This document shows positions 1 to 12,000 of a stretch of DNA of 64,000 nt, one piece after another. This DNA is from Diphasiastrum complanatum (lineage: Eukaryota > Streptophyta > Lycopodiopsida > Lycopodiales > Lycopodiaceae): the NCBI GenBank assembly GCA_029204225.1, contig CM055096.1, positions 69,151,444-69,215,443 on the forward strand, given 5' to 3'. The notes under the pieces are model-generated. The model worked only from the letters and a program-made list of their open reading frames with translations. It searched no databases and was not told where the DNA came from. A program made the translations under genes and the position numbers. Position 1 is the first letter of the stretch; each line of letters opens with the position of its first letter.

Positions 1-1545
1 AGCCTTGGCAACAAAATGGGTCAATTTTTTGGGTCAAGATTGCAACCTATAGCCAACCAAGCATCGCATGAAACAATTATAGCATTTTTGCTAAGGCTAT
101 TCGCTAAGATTTCTCTTTGCAATGTGAATCTTTTCCATGCTTTGAACATCAAGCTAAGAGATTTACTATTTTTGGAATGCTTGGCAACTTCACATCAATA
201 TTTTAAATCCCTACTTTTATGAGTGCTCATATCTTCTTGGCATATGTGTCTCAATAATGGTTAGCTTATGCCATTGTAGTTTTTTCTACTTTATTACATG
301 CGCTTTACAACTATGTATATGCTCTACATTGACATTTACAATTGGATGTTAAGACTCCATTATAGCACTAGTTGGAGTTAATGATCTTAGGCTTCTATAA
401 TCCTACTTCTTTAGGGTACTACTACTCTCCTTTTTTAGCTCTTTCGTGTTCTGTCGTTGTATGGTTGTCCTAGATGACTATAAGATTGTAAAATTTGGAG
501 TTGAAATAGTCAACCTTGTTGATAGCACAACCCTCGTTGGTAAGAACTAGCCACATCATCATATTCTTTGTTGGGGCCTCTAAATATCTACTAAGATTAT
601 GGGCTTGGTCTCCAAGCCAACCATAATCAGCATGATAACAACTAGGGTATGCTCACATGAGAAAATACAAGGCACATTGAATAAATTGTGAGAAATAATA
701 GACAACCTACTAGAAACACTACACTTACCATTATTACAGTTTATATTGTAAAAGCGCGAAACCCTCAAGATATGGATGGGGAGGAAAACATTGAGAGAAA
801 CGATAGAAACAACACCCACTATTAACAAAATGCATGTTTAGCATTTTGATTAGTCCTTTTTATTACATTTTTTTTCCAGCATTCCTCAAGTTGAATGATT
901 GGCATGGCTTCGTTGGGTGATTGTTAACTGAAAAGTAACATGTGAACTTTGCAATTTTTTCATTAGCAAATCTTGAAACAAACCCACAACACTCTTTTGT
1001 TAAAATAATGAAGCTTTGAGAAATTAAGATTTTAAGACTTTAAAAAAATTCAAGAAAATGGAATAAAGCCCTTTGCGGGGTGGGGGTGACTGAAAGGGTG
1101 CACCAGAAAGAATCTCGTAGTGATAAACAAAGCGCTTCATGGAAATCTATTGGTCCATGTATAATTTAGGGTTTGAACAATGCGGGTCAAAGAAAAGTTT
1201 TATTAATGGACACGTGCACTATAGTTTATCCCATAATAAACATTTTGTTTTAGCTGAAAGCTTTTAAAATACCATGCATGTTTCAAACTCTCTCAAAGAT
1301 GTGTAAGTTCAAGATGAAAAAAAATGAAAAGTGTGAAAAGTTAGACCTTATTGTAAATTAGAGTTTCATTAAGGAAAAAGAGTTATATAGTGAGGTGAGA
1401 GAGGAATGTTAATAGTAATAGACAAAACATGTTTTATGCTGTTTTGATTGGGCCACATGCACTTTAGGGTTTTGACCAATGATACTCAACCAAATTTCAT
1501 TGTTGGACACGTGTGTCTCTCTATCTCCCAGTGTTTCAACTAAAA
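1..1545. other. AT-rich non-coding sequence, nothing recognised
   Basis: No open frame in this stretch gives a recognisable protein family. A short G-run (about 1075-1087) and scattered A-runs are the only low-complexity pieces. I see no LTR termini, primer-binding site or conserved domain. Confidence 0.5.
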
Positions 1546-1547
1546 AA

Positions 1548-1840
<293 letters not shown>

Positions 1841-2017
1841 GCGAGCATCAGGATAGGTGAGAGAGAGAGCAGGAGAAGGAAAAGAGAGATGGTGAGAGAG
1901 TGTAGAGAGAGAATGAAGAGAGACGTGTTAGGTTTTTTAGAGTTTTAGAGAGTAAAATAGTGTTGTGATGGATAAAATGAGATTCTCGTGTGTCTTTATC
2001 AAACAAAAAACGTTATT

Positions 2018-2358
2018 AGCCCAAACTTTTTTCCAATGCATAATTAATGGTTGGGCTTTCTTTAGATGGCCATTGTTAAACATATTATGCATTTGAAATT
2101 CATAATCAATTTTTCTAAAACGAAAAAACCACGCCCATTAAGTATTAGGTAATGGCCATTGGGAGGGCATTACCATGAATAATTTGGGACTCGGCAACAA
2201 CTGGCGGAGGCCACGAGCTGCTCGGGGACCTGATTATTTATGGTAATGGCCTGACCAAATGGCCATTACCTTGCGTGTTGACGTTCGCCGAGACTCTCTC
2301 CCCCCCCCCCCTCCGTGCACATTCTCTCTCTCTCTCTCTCTCTTTACGCTGAGAGATA

Positions 2359-2418
<60 letters not shown>

Positions 2419-2484
2419 CACGTTGTCTCGCGCACACCCAGACAAAGATTTTAATAAAAAAAACAAAAAAGATGACTTTGGGCC
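2018..2484. promoter_or_regulatory. Site II-like TGGGCY motifs upstream of the complex I gene
   Basis: AGCCCA occurs at 2018-2023, TGGGCT at 2052-2057 and TGGGCC at 2479-2484, 400 to 870 bp upstream of the NDUFB8 start codon. TGGGCC/T (site II) elements are known to be enriched in promoters of plant nuclear genes for mitochondrial respiratory proteins. The hexamers are short, so chance occurrence cannot be excluded. The distance from the ATG is long because repeats and a SINE-like insertion lie between. Confidence 0.3.
2299..2416. repeat. C-run and two (CT)n tracts
   Basis: A run of C residues (about 2299-2312) is followed by CT tracts at about 2321-2342 and 2364-2416, separated by about 20 bp of unique sequence. 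They lie in the upstream region of the NDUFB8 gene. Confidence 0.93.
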
Positions 2485-2653
2485 CTAAGCAAAATCATAG
2501 TGCGCAAATCTACCTTAAAATCTGGGGAACATCAATTACAATTACATGTTTTTTAAGCATTGGAGACTCTAATGCATCCATGGATGGGCAAAAAAAGACC
2601 CCACTTACTCTATCATATCTTATTAACGACCGAACGGGAAAAGTTAAAACGTT

Positions 2654-2771
2654 AAAATCCTAAAGTGCTTCTTGGTTTCAAGGGGAGGCTCGAACCTGGG
2701 ACCAAAGAAACTTTGGATGCCAAGCCACCAACTGAGCCAACCCCGTCGGGTAAAAAAAAAATCCTAAAGTG
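2654..2771. mobile_element. tRNA-like SINE insertion with 14-bp target-site duplication
   Basis: The direct repeat AAAATCCTAAAGTG occurs at 2654-2667 and 2758-2771 and brackets an 83-90 bp insert. Read on the minus strand, the insert has a good RNA polymerase III A box (TGGCTCAGTTGG) and a B box-like GGTTCGAGCC at tRNA spacing, so it is tRNA-derived. The A-run lies at the plus-strand 3' side (2752-2761), meaning the tail orientation is opposite to the tRNA orientation. The insert cannot be an intact tRNA gene because an acceptor stem is not evident. It sits 10-15 bp upstream of the TATA-like box of NDUFB8. Confidence 0.65.
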
Positions 2772-2782
2772 GCAGAGGGAGC

Positions 2783-2796
2783 CATATATATATACT
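2783..2796 (+). promoter_or_regulatory. TATA-like core promoter of NDUFB8
   Basis: CCATATATATATAC lies about 90 bp upstream of the NDUFB8 ATG. The spacing would place transcription start just before the (GA)n leader. A simple TA repeat is an alternative explanation. Confidence 0.4.
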
Positions 2797-2832
2797 GAAG
2801 AGAGAGAAAGAGCGATCCATGTATATCCTGAA

Positions 2833-2838
<6 letters not shown>

Positions 2839-2885
<47 letters not shown>
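2839..2885 (+). repeat. (GA)n tract in the 5' leader, touching the ATG
   Basis: A GA dinucleotide tract of about 23 units ends directly at the NDUFB8 start codon, so the leader of the mRNA is purine-rich right up to the initiator. GA tracts near plant promoters are known binding sites for BBR/BPC GAGA-binding proteins. Such a role here is only inference. Confidence 0.85.
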
Positions 2886-2891
<6 letters not shown>

Positions 2892-3029
2892 GGTAGCAGC
2901 ATGAGTGCGACCAAGCTTCTGAGCGCAGCTTTGAAGAAGGGGTCGGGGCCACGGATGCTTGCTTCTACTTTGCCTTTGAGATCGGGAATGGGAATGCCAG
3001 TGGGCACTCGGCCCCCTCCTTCGCAGCCG
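2886..3029 (+). CDS. NDUFB8: NDUFB8 exon 1
   Basis: This exon has 48 codons from ATG to SQP and a strong donor GTGAGT at 3030. It encodes the basic, Ser-rich N-terminal region and the family block [12 protein letters not shown]. Confidence 0.92.
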
Positions 3030-6000
3030 GTGAGTAAAACGTTGGGAAGGGCGATTGAAGGTGTTTCATCTAAACTGGAGCCGCTCAATGTTTGAATTTA
3101 TGTATGTGGTCTCTGTCATTAAGTTGAGTTTGCAGCGTTCACGACGGAAACGACAGTGGTTGACTGGGGATCTAATGCGCATGATTGTTTGGGGCATGAT
3201 GAAGAACTGGAACGGCTTCGCATTTTTACCGCACGATTTTACATTGTATGATAACATGCTGATTTTGTGCAATGTGCTAACTAACTAGGTCAGACAATTC
3301 GACCTAGAAGAATTGCAAAAAGAATGAAAGGAAATGCAACGAAGCAAATGAATGACAAGATGACAATGCTATTCAAAGAAGCGTATAACGACATTGAATT
3401 GAAAGCTAGAAAACTTGCTGGAACTCAGAGCTAACTTCACATCACCAAATCATATCGATATGCCCTATGTGTGTTTTTATGTTGCCCAAGGGCTAGGTTT
3501 GTGATAATAGCCGAAATGTCAGTAAAATTTCTTAGGGCTCAGTGCTCAAACCATATAGCCAATTGTCAAATAATCACCTATAATTTACCTTTGGGGCCCA
3601 AACACTGCCAAAGGCCCAAGGATCAAGTGATTTCACCAAATGCTTGTAACTATCATAGGATGCTTTTTTCTATATCCATACATGTGTTGGTTTCACAAGA
3701 TGATATGAATTTGCCATATACTTTTTTTTTTCCATTTAGTTCTCTTATTTAAGCTTGTATCTCATGCATATGTTCTTGTGAGAAATTTAAGATGATTTTC
3801 ATAGTTTGATAGTCATAGGTTACTCATTCTCATTTGGTATACCTTGGATGTAGCTTCCCGAAGACCATGAGCTTGAGTGGGATGACGGAAGCCCTTTCCC
3901 TGAGCCATGCGTTGATCATGTTGCCCCAATGGTTGGGAAGGTATTCGTTCTTATGTTGGTCTTTTCATAATTTCATTCATTGCTTTTGGTGAACTCATCT
4001 TAGAATGTTCAATAATAATGACATTCTGAGGGTGGATATATGCCATTTATCTTTTAGAGCTTTTTCCAAAATAAAGAATCTAATTGCGTCTTTTTTTTAA
4101 GAATCTAGTTGTATATTAAGTTTTCTCCTAGAGTTTTGATTTTTCACCCATATCGTTTATTTTCAATAATCATCAAATAAATTATGTCTCAGTCACTTGG
4201 ATCATTGAAAAATTGCATATTAGCTATTACAGACACAAATCATAGAGATCAAATAATAATTGTATTTAGCAATGAGTCTCCTACAAAGAACTTGAGTAAG
4301 CCAAATCCTAAGCTATCAAATGAACATCTCCACCTCCTATTTGTATCGTATTGAAGTTAGTGCCGTGTTCCTAATTTGAATGAAGTGTAAAAGAAGGGCA
4401 ACGGTTCCCAGGAAAATTAGTGCTTCCCTCCAAACGGCTCCAAAATGCCTAAATGAGATTTGTCTTGTGATTCCAATGGTTGGATCTCGGGCTGACAATG
4501 TCAAATAGGCCTTAATTGTAGCTTGAGTCCATAGCTCTTTGCTTCTAACAAAAATATTGCCAGAAACCGTAACATGTGAAATAACTAGTATTATATTGTA
4601 GTAAATGAAAAGCCCTTAAGGCTAAGTGTCTCATGGTAGTGTGTGGGATTGTATGGTAGCCGCAAAATATCCCGTTGAATGATATCGTGACTTTCGTCAA
4701 AGGATATGAATGGACCAAACATGCCCAAAGGAAAGCACCTCGAGCACTATTGTAGATATTGCATTTGATAAGGAAGTTATTGCACACAACTATGCACCAC
4801 ACTAGGCTGATTTGAGCTTTGCCAAACTATGTGGATGGCCTAGATATGCCAAAGCAGGCATGTTGATGAGTGTCATTGGTCATGTTGCTACAATTAGGTA
4901 TAGACCTAGCCAATCATATGGCCCATGAGCAAGAAGTCAGTACGTACATCATAGTCAAGTAGAAAGTGTTAAAGCAAAATGCAACCTGTTACAACTCCCT
5001 TAGTTCTGCGATTGCTTTGAAGGTTGACGCACACACACTCGGTCTGCCGTGCACACGCTCTCCATCCAACTCCTCCTAGGTAGATAGAATGGATGGCAGA
5101 TGAGTCCTCCTCCCCTTGTATACCTCCAAGGAGAGATACTCCAATTCATGTGCACACCTAGATCATGACACGTGGCAACCATGCAGGTTCACGAGTCACC
5201 GGTCAAGTCTACAGGCCCAGTCATCGTCCAGTCTCAAGTTTGGACCCAAAGGAGTTGGGTCCCTAACATTCCCTCTTCCTTAAAAAATTCCTTATCTAAG
5301 GAAGAAAACCAGGAAACCTCAGTTTAAGGTCATGTTCCTTTCCCAAGTATCATCATCCTCGGAACTTCCTTTCCAACGAACCAAGTACTCAGTTACCTGC
5401 CGGTTTCTGAGCCCACGTTGACGTATATCAACTATGGCCTATGGTTCCGTAGGTACAAAGGATGTCAGGTCCTCCAGCCGAACTAAGTCCTCCTGAAGTA
5501 CCAAGTCATCCTTTCCACCAAGTCGTTCCTTTAAACGATGTACCTTAACACCTCGAGGAAGTTCTAGCTGATACACATTCCGATAGAGTTTCTTTACTAT
5601 ACGGAATGGCCCTGCGTAACGAGGTGATAACTTAGGACATTTCCCAGTCTTTAATACCTTAGAGTCTTTTGGGATTCTAAGGTACACCAAGACCCCTCCT
5701 CGTAGACCCTAGGTTGTCGCTTTTGATTAGCGTAAAATTGGGCTCTATCCTGAGCCGTTTTTACGCTCTCGCGAGCAACTAGCAACATTTCTTGCATATC
5801 ATGCAGGAAATCTACTGCTACTTTAACCTTGAGGCCTTTGAGGCCCACTGAAATGGGAGCCCTAGGCTGGAAACCATACATCAGAGAAAATGGACCAAAA
5901 CCCGTCGTTGAGTGCTTTGCGCTGTTATACGCAAACTCAATCATTGGAAGGTACCTTTCCCAATCCGACTGTCTTCTGGAAACATATGCCCGAAGCATAT

Positions 6001-9000
6001 CTTCCATAGACTGGTTCGTCCTCGCTATCTGACCATCTGATTCAGGATGATCTGATGGTCTGATGACCCCAAACTTAGAGGTCTCTAATTTCTCATTACC
6101 CAAATGGCATCATTTTGCTTCCCCGTCCGAGGTAGCCCAACCACAAAGTCCATGGAAATGCTTTCCCACTTTCTTTCAGGAATTTCCAAGGGCATTAGTA
6201 AACTAGCTGCCTTAAGTCTCTCAACTTTATTAACTTGGCATTGTGCACACTTGCAAACATATGCCTCCACTTGATTTTTTAAGTTTGGCCAATAAAAGTT
6301 CCTTTTTACTAAGTCAATGCGAATCTGATGATACCCTGATCTCAAATCGATTTTGGTGAAGTACTTTGCACCATGCAATCGATCAACCAGTTCATCCATT
6401 CGCGACAAAGGATAATGGTTTTAAATCGTTAATTTATTCAACTTTTTAAAGTCCACACAAAGATGAGTGCCTCCGTCTTTTTTATCAACAAGGAGCACAG
6501 GAGATTTACTCGGCCTAACATGGCCCATCTTAAGATAATTTTGCAGTTGCCTATAAACCTCATCCTCTTCAGTAGTACTCATCCTATATGGGTACAGTGA
6601 TATAGGTGAACTACCAGGAATCAGTTTAATACCATGGTCAACACCCCTAGAGGGGGGAAGACCCTCAGGAAACACATCGTTAAATTCTTGCCTAAGTTTC
6701 CTAAAAATTTCACCTTTTGGTGAGTTTTCTTGCTTTAGGTTATTAGACATTAGTTCCATTTGGAGATTGTAAAATTGCAAACTACGTTCTTCATGGTAAG
6801 GAAAATCTTTCAACTAACATAAATAAGAACTACAATCAACAACATCCATACATTTAACTGTTTCCAAAGCAGAAAGCATATACGGAGTAGAAATATCAAC
6901 ACTTCCATTTAATTCTATGAGTGAGCCGTTATACAAGAACGACAAACTGTGTGTTACATAGTTTTTTCTCATAGACTCGTTCCTCTCATAGAACCACTTC
7001 TTTCCAAGTATTACATCTACCCTATCTAGATTCACTATATGAAAGTCTAATTTATCCTTATAGGCTTGAATCTCTATTGGTAGGCGTGGGACTATCCGGT
7101 CCCAAACTTGGCTTTCTGCTCCCGTTGCCAACTTCACTGTGTATCGGTGGTCACTTTGCCTTGTTTCCACCTTTAGCTTCTGCAACAAATTAGCGTTAAT
7201 AAAATTATGTGTGGAACCATCGTCAAATAAACCAGTTACGGCTTGGCCACCCACAATCCCCTTCATCCGAATGAGGTCACGAGGACCAAAAACAGCCATA
7301 TTAAAACAACAATGCTCACACAGAATTACCAGCAAAGGAAAGATCTACACTAGATATGCTAGAGTTACCTGGCGTCTTAAAAGGTGCCCCTTTAGCTTTC
7401 TGTTTCTTTGGACATTCCTTCGCGACATGACCTGGTTCCATGCAGTAGAAGCATAGATTGTCGCTTCTGGCTTTCATAAAGGTTTCCTGGTCCAAGGTAG
7501 ATCTTTTCTTCGACTTACTTGAACCCGAAGACCCATCATTTGCCTTGTCTTTCGATTTCTTTGGAAAGAAAGGCTTCTTACCCTTTACGTCGGGCAAGAC
7601 ACCAGTCTCAGGCTTGGCCATCATACGAGTATCATCGTAGATTCTGGCGAAGCGAACAGCATTCTCGAGGGTAAGAGGCTGGTTCCTCCTGACCTCTAGC
7701 TGATAGTCTCTTGGCAAGCCAAGTATGAAATGCAACTTTACTAGCAAAGGATCTATTCTAGTTGCAAAACGAGAATAGACCTCCTGAAAATCTTGTAAAT
7801 ATTGATCTAGGGGCCGGTTCCCCATATGGATCGTTGCATACTGACGGTAAAATTCAAAATCATCAAGAATAGGAAGGAAGGCCGCCTAAAAGGCCTTATA
7901 GAAATCCTCCCAATTCCTAGGAACCTCAGGCTTACCTCTTATATCTTGCCACCAGGTAAATGCTTTACATTGCAGGTACATGACGGCGAGATTGATCTTG
8001 TTATCCTCGGATGATGCATGGAAAAGTGCGAATTCCATCGATCCAGCCATTGCAAGACCGCCTCCGGGATTCTATCCTTCTTTTCCCCAGCAAAAACTTC
8101 AGGAGTGAACAAGGGTTGATGCACCAATTGCCTTAGCTGCGTCAATTCTTTGAGTTCCTGCTGATCCCGACTGTGCTTAGCTTGCATATCCACAAGCTGT
8201 TGCTGTAGATTGTTAATTGCCAGCAACAAGGTATCAGGATCTAAGGTAGAGGTAGATGCAGTAACCTCATTAGCAGGTGACATAGGTTGTGTGGTAGGAG
8301 TAGGATTCATTTTACAAGAAGAAGAGAGGTGAATTAAGAAAGAGATGATAGAAGAGAATCAAAAGCTACTCAAGGAATTGTCCATGGCTGCCAAAAGGAA
8401 TAAGAGAGAGCAAAGAGAAGGATGCACCACCACCTCCACCTCTTTTCACAAAAAAAAAAAAAACCAGCATAGGAGAGGTATACCTCCCACTCCATGCTTG
8501 ATCCACCCCTGCCATGTGGCCTTGCTTTGCCAACTAGGCATCCACCTCAGCCTTCTGGCCATCTCCTAGCAACCTGCCAGGTGGCCCCCAGCCTCCCCTT
8601 CTTTTTCTTCCTCCTTTCCAGAACTGTCCAGCGCTGGAAAAGAGAGACAGGAGAAAGAAAAAGGTGTTTTTTTCTCAGGGAGGGTCCCAAATTGCCAGCC
8701 AATCGATCCGAAGTAAATCGGAACTGTAAGGCGCTGCCTTCTGCCACCTGTCCAGGCCAGAACAGTGCCACGTGGCAGATTTTCAAAGTAGTTTTTGAAG
8801 ACCATCGCTGGTCAGGCAGCGAACCACAAATTACAAGTTTTTAACGCTGAGGAGGGCCCATCGCAACAGATCTCTGCTTGAATCTGAGCGGAATAGATCT
8901 CCAAAAGTCTGCCACCTTTCCTTTCCTGGACAGTGCCACGTGGCAGGTCCTTTTTGGGCCCCCAACTGTTTTTTAAAAAACTTTTTCCTTCAAATTTACG

Positions 9001-12000
9001 AAAAAAACAGCGGAAAGAACACAAAAAAGTGCGTAAAAAATGCATTTTAAGCCCGTTTTGAAATCCATCAAAAGCACTGAAATTTACAAGAAAGCTACTA
9101 CGGATCAACACACCTGCTTTCAGCATGCAGTGGCTCTGATACCATATGTTACAATCCCTATTTACTGCAAACCTCCAGGTGCCGGTTAACCACAAGAGAC
9201 CGAACGATTCACGTTCCACCCCGCCGTAGGACCTAATCCGGGTCCACCCACCATGCCCTGACCTGTGACCGTATCAAGCTGGATCCGACTTCCATCCTAG
9301 ACGGTGTCCCATACCACCGCCTAGGCTCTCAGCCATCTCCTGCCTCACGCTAGCATACATTCTGGCCATGCACACGCTCTCCATCCACCTCCTCCTAGGT
9401 AGACATAATGGATGGCAAATGAGTCCTCCTCCCCTTGTAGAGACTCCAAGCCATGTGCACACCCAGATCATGACACGTGGCAACCATGCAGGTTCACGAG
9501 TCACCGGTCAAGTCTACGGCCCAGTCATCGTCCAGCCTCAAGTTTAGGGTTGGGACCCAAAGATGTTGGGTCCTTAACAAATACCTTTCCATTTCTTAAT
9601 AACATGTCGTCCTTTATGGTGTATGTTAGATATATATGTACTGGTGTTTGCCTCTATGACTCTCCTTGGCATACATCTCCTGGCTTGGAGATACATCCTG
9701 GCTACTGCACGTGCTCTCCATCCACCAACTCCCGGGTAAACTAAGTGGATGGCAAAAGGGAAGCCCCACCACTATATAGGCATAGCATAGTGGGTCCCAT
9801 CCAGCATGGTCCTGCCGGCGACACGTGACCACCTAGGATGGTGAGGCGTGGCACTAAAACATGTCGATAACGCCAGACCTACGTCTTGCCTCTTGCAAGG
9901 CCGTCACTGAAGGGCGTACCATTATGGTACATAACACAACCTAACAATAGGAATTTGCCATTGTATGTGGGAAGAACTGGAATAGTAGACTCTAGGAAAT
10001 TTTTACTACAAGGTACATAAAAGAAACTACGACATAGAAGAGGTACAATGCCTTGCATATTGTCCAACTATGCCAAAAGATCACAATAGGACCAACAACC
10101 ATGTGCATCTCAATGTAGCCGCATTTATCACAAACCGTCACGAGGATTCAATAGCTTCCGTTGCACTAAGCCAACAAAGAAAAGGGGTGCTAGAAGAAAA
10201 TGTATATACCATCTTCAAGCTATTAGAACTAAAGCAATTGCAACCAAGCCACGTGGATCCACATGGAATGCCATGTAATAGTAGGCACTAACCTATTTGG
10301 AGGAGCGACAAGATCTCAATCAATTCGTGCAGTTTATGAGTGTTGCTAAGCAACAACAGGGATGAGGGCAAATGCCACATTACGAAGGCACATGTATAAG
10401 AGATAATAACAGGAACAACATCAGAGAAAGTATTCTGAACCTATCAAAATTCACAACTAAACTACATAAGAAGCTTTCATTTTCACTTCATCAATCACTT
10501 TGCAAGTACAATGATAAAATCCTGAGAGAGAACCATTGCAAAGGCTCCTCCAAGCATTTGGTTTATAGGAAGGAATAAATGAGGAATGTATCTCCAAAGG
10601 CTCAACCCTCAAGCACCCACTAAATCCAGCCACATTCTAAGCTGACATGTGGTTCATGTAAATTAATCTGCAGTTTGGAACGCGCCCCCCCAACCCCCAC
10701 CCCCCCTCCCCCCGGAACGCCTTCCATGCAATGTTGTCGAAAACATACCAAAAAATGAAATAGTTTGAACTTTGTCATGATTTTCTTAAACAAGTAACCC
10801 TTATGGAGTAACAAAGTAATCAAATTGCGATTGGTTTACAAAACTATATTTATTGGTAGAAGCTGACCTATAGAACTGAGAAGTAATCACTCCATATCTA
10901 ACAAGCCCAGATTTATTTGAAGAAATATGAGGCCTATGAATAATGTTTAAGTTATTGTATTCTAGCTATAATCTTTTTTCAAGAATATCTACCAATATAC
11001 TTGGCCTAGCTTGGCTTATTGAAAGGTACAAAAAGTTTTACTTATCACCAACTGAAGAATAAAATTCACATTAGTGTCAACCCTCACATGTGCCACTCAT
11101 TCACTGGACTAAGTGTCCTAGTGAGCATATGACACGTGTCTCGTTGACTGAATAAACTGAATCGTTTTTCAGCAGTAGATAAACTGATCTGCATCTCTGT
11201 GATCTGCAGACAACAATAAATTGAATCTGGTTTTGATCTGATCTGTGGACCCAAGTCTGATTTTCAGAGATGAAGTCAGATTTGTGTATAGGGATCAGGT
11301 CTGATCCTGTAATCAGCGTACAGGATCAAGATTCAGGCTTTTTTGGTAAACTTTTAAAGGGTTTTCACTTAATTCCACCTATGGATGGATACAAGGGCTT
11401 CAAGACTTGGGTCTCTATCAGGACTCCAAAGTGGTTGTGGTGACATTTTGTGAGAGCGTACTTGGATGGTTTCATCTGATGATAAACACATCAAATGAAA
11501 TCCAAACTACAATGGATGTTCCATGTCACCGAACTATTTGGGATGGTGCTACATATTTGAGTTTGGAGTCATTTGGTCTATAGTAGAACGCGACGACTCT
11601 AAGAAATCTACCGATTTCCATACTTCCAGATGATGATGATGATATGATATTGATCCAATGTTTGAGGGACGATGTGTAGGCCCATGTTTGAGGGAGGGTG
11701 TGTAGGCCCATGTTGATGCACCCATAATATTTTGTGGGGGAAGTATGCTGGTATTTAATATATTATGGTCTTCAACATCTAGTCCTTTTATGCACTGGTA
11801 GGTGTTCCAATGTGGGGACCAATCCCTTGATGTCATTCCATCCTCAAGCTACCTTGTAGTCCATTTGTTATTCAAAAAGAGATCGATAGTTATGACTTGG
11901 TTGACGATAATTTTTCTAGCTTCATTTCCATGATTTTTCCTCAAAGTGTCATCTCCTTGATACGATGGTTGTATCCATGACAACGTATGTGGTTGAGGTC

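Larger units (their letters stand above)
4987..9579 (-). mobile_element. Internally deleted Ty3/gypsy LTR retrotransposon in NDUFB8 intron 2
   Basis: The element lies antisense to NDUFB8. Order on the minus strand is 5' LTR (9147-9579), PBS complementary to initiator tRNA-Met (9131-9144), leader, gag with CCHC zinc knuckle, retropepsin, a truncated RT, integrase zinc domain, part of the integrase core, a chromodomain-like C-terminal region, PPT (5269-5282) and 3' LTR (4987-5268). LTRs begin TGTTACAA and end CTAACA or TTAACA. The RT C-terminal part, all of RNase H and the middle of the integrase core are missing. The LTRs differ in length (282 and 433 bp) because the left one lacks an internal block. 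No clear 5-bp target duplication was found. The element cannot be autonomous. Confidence 0.9.

Noticed and set aside
2669-2751. tRNA gene on the minus strand
   Set aside because: A and B box-like words are present, but no acceptor stem or proper anticodon arm could be folded, and the piece is flanked by a target-site duplication, so a tRNA-derived retroposon fits better.
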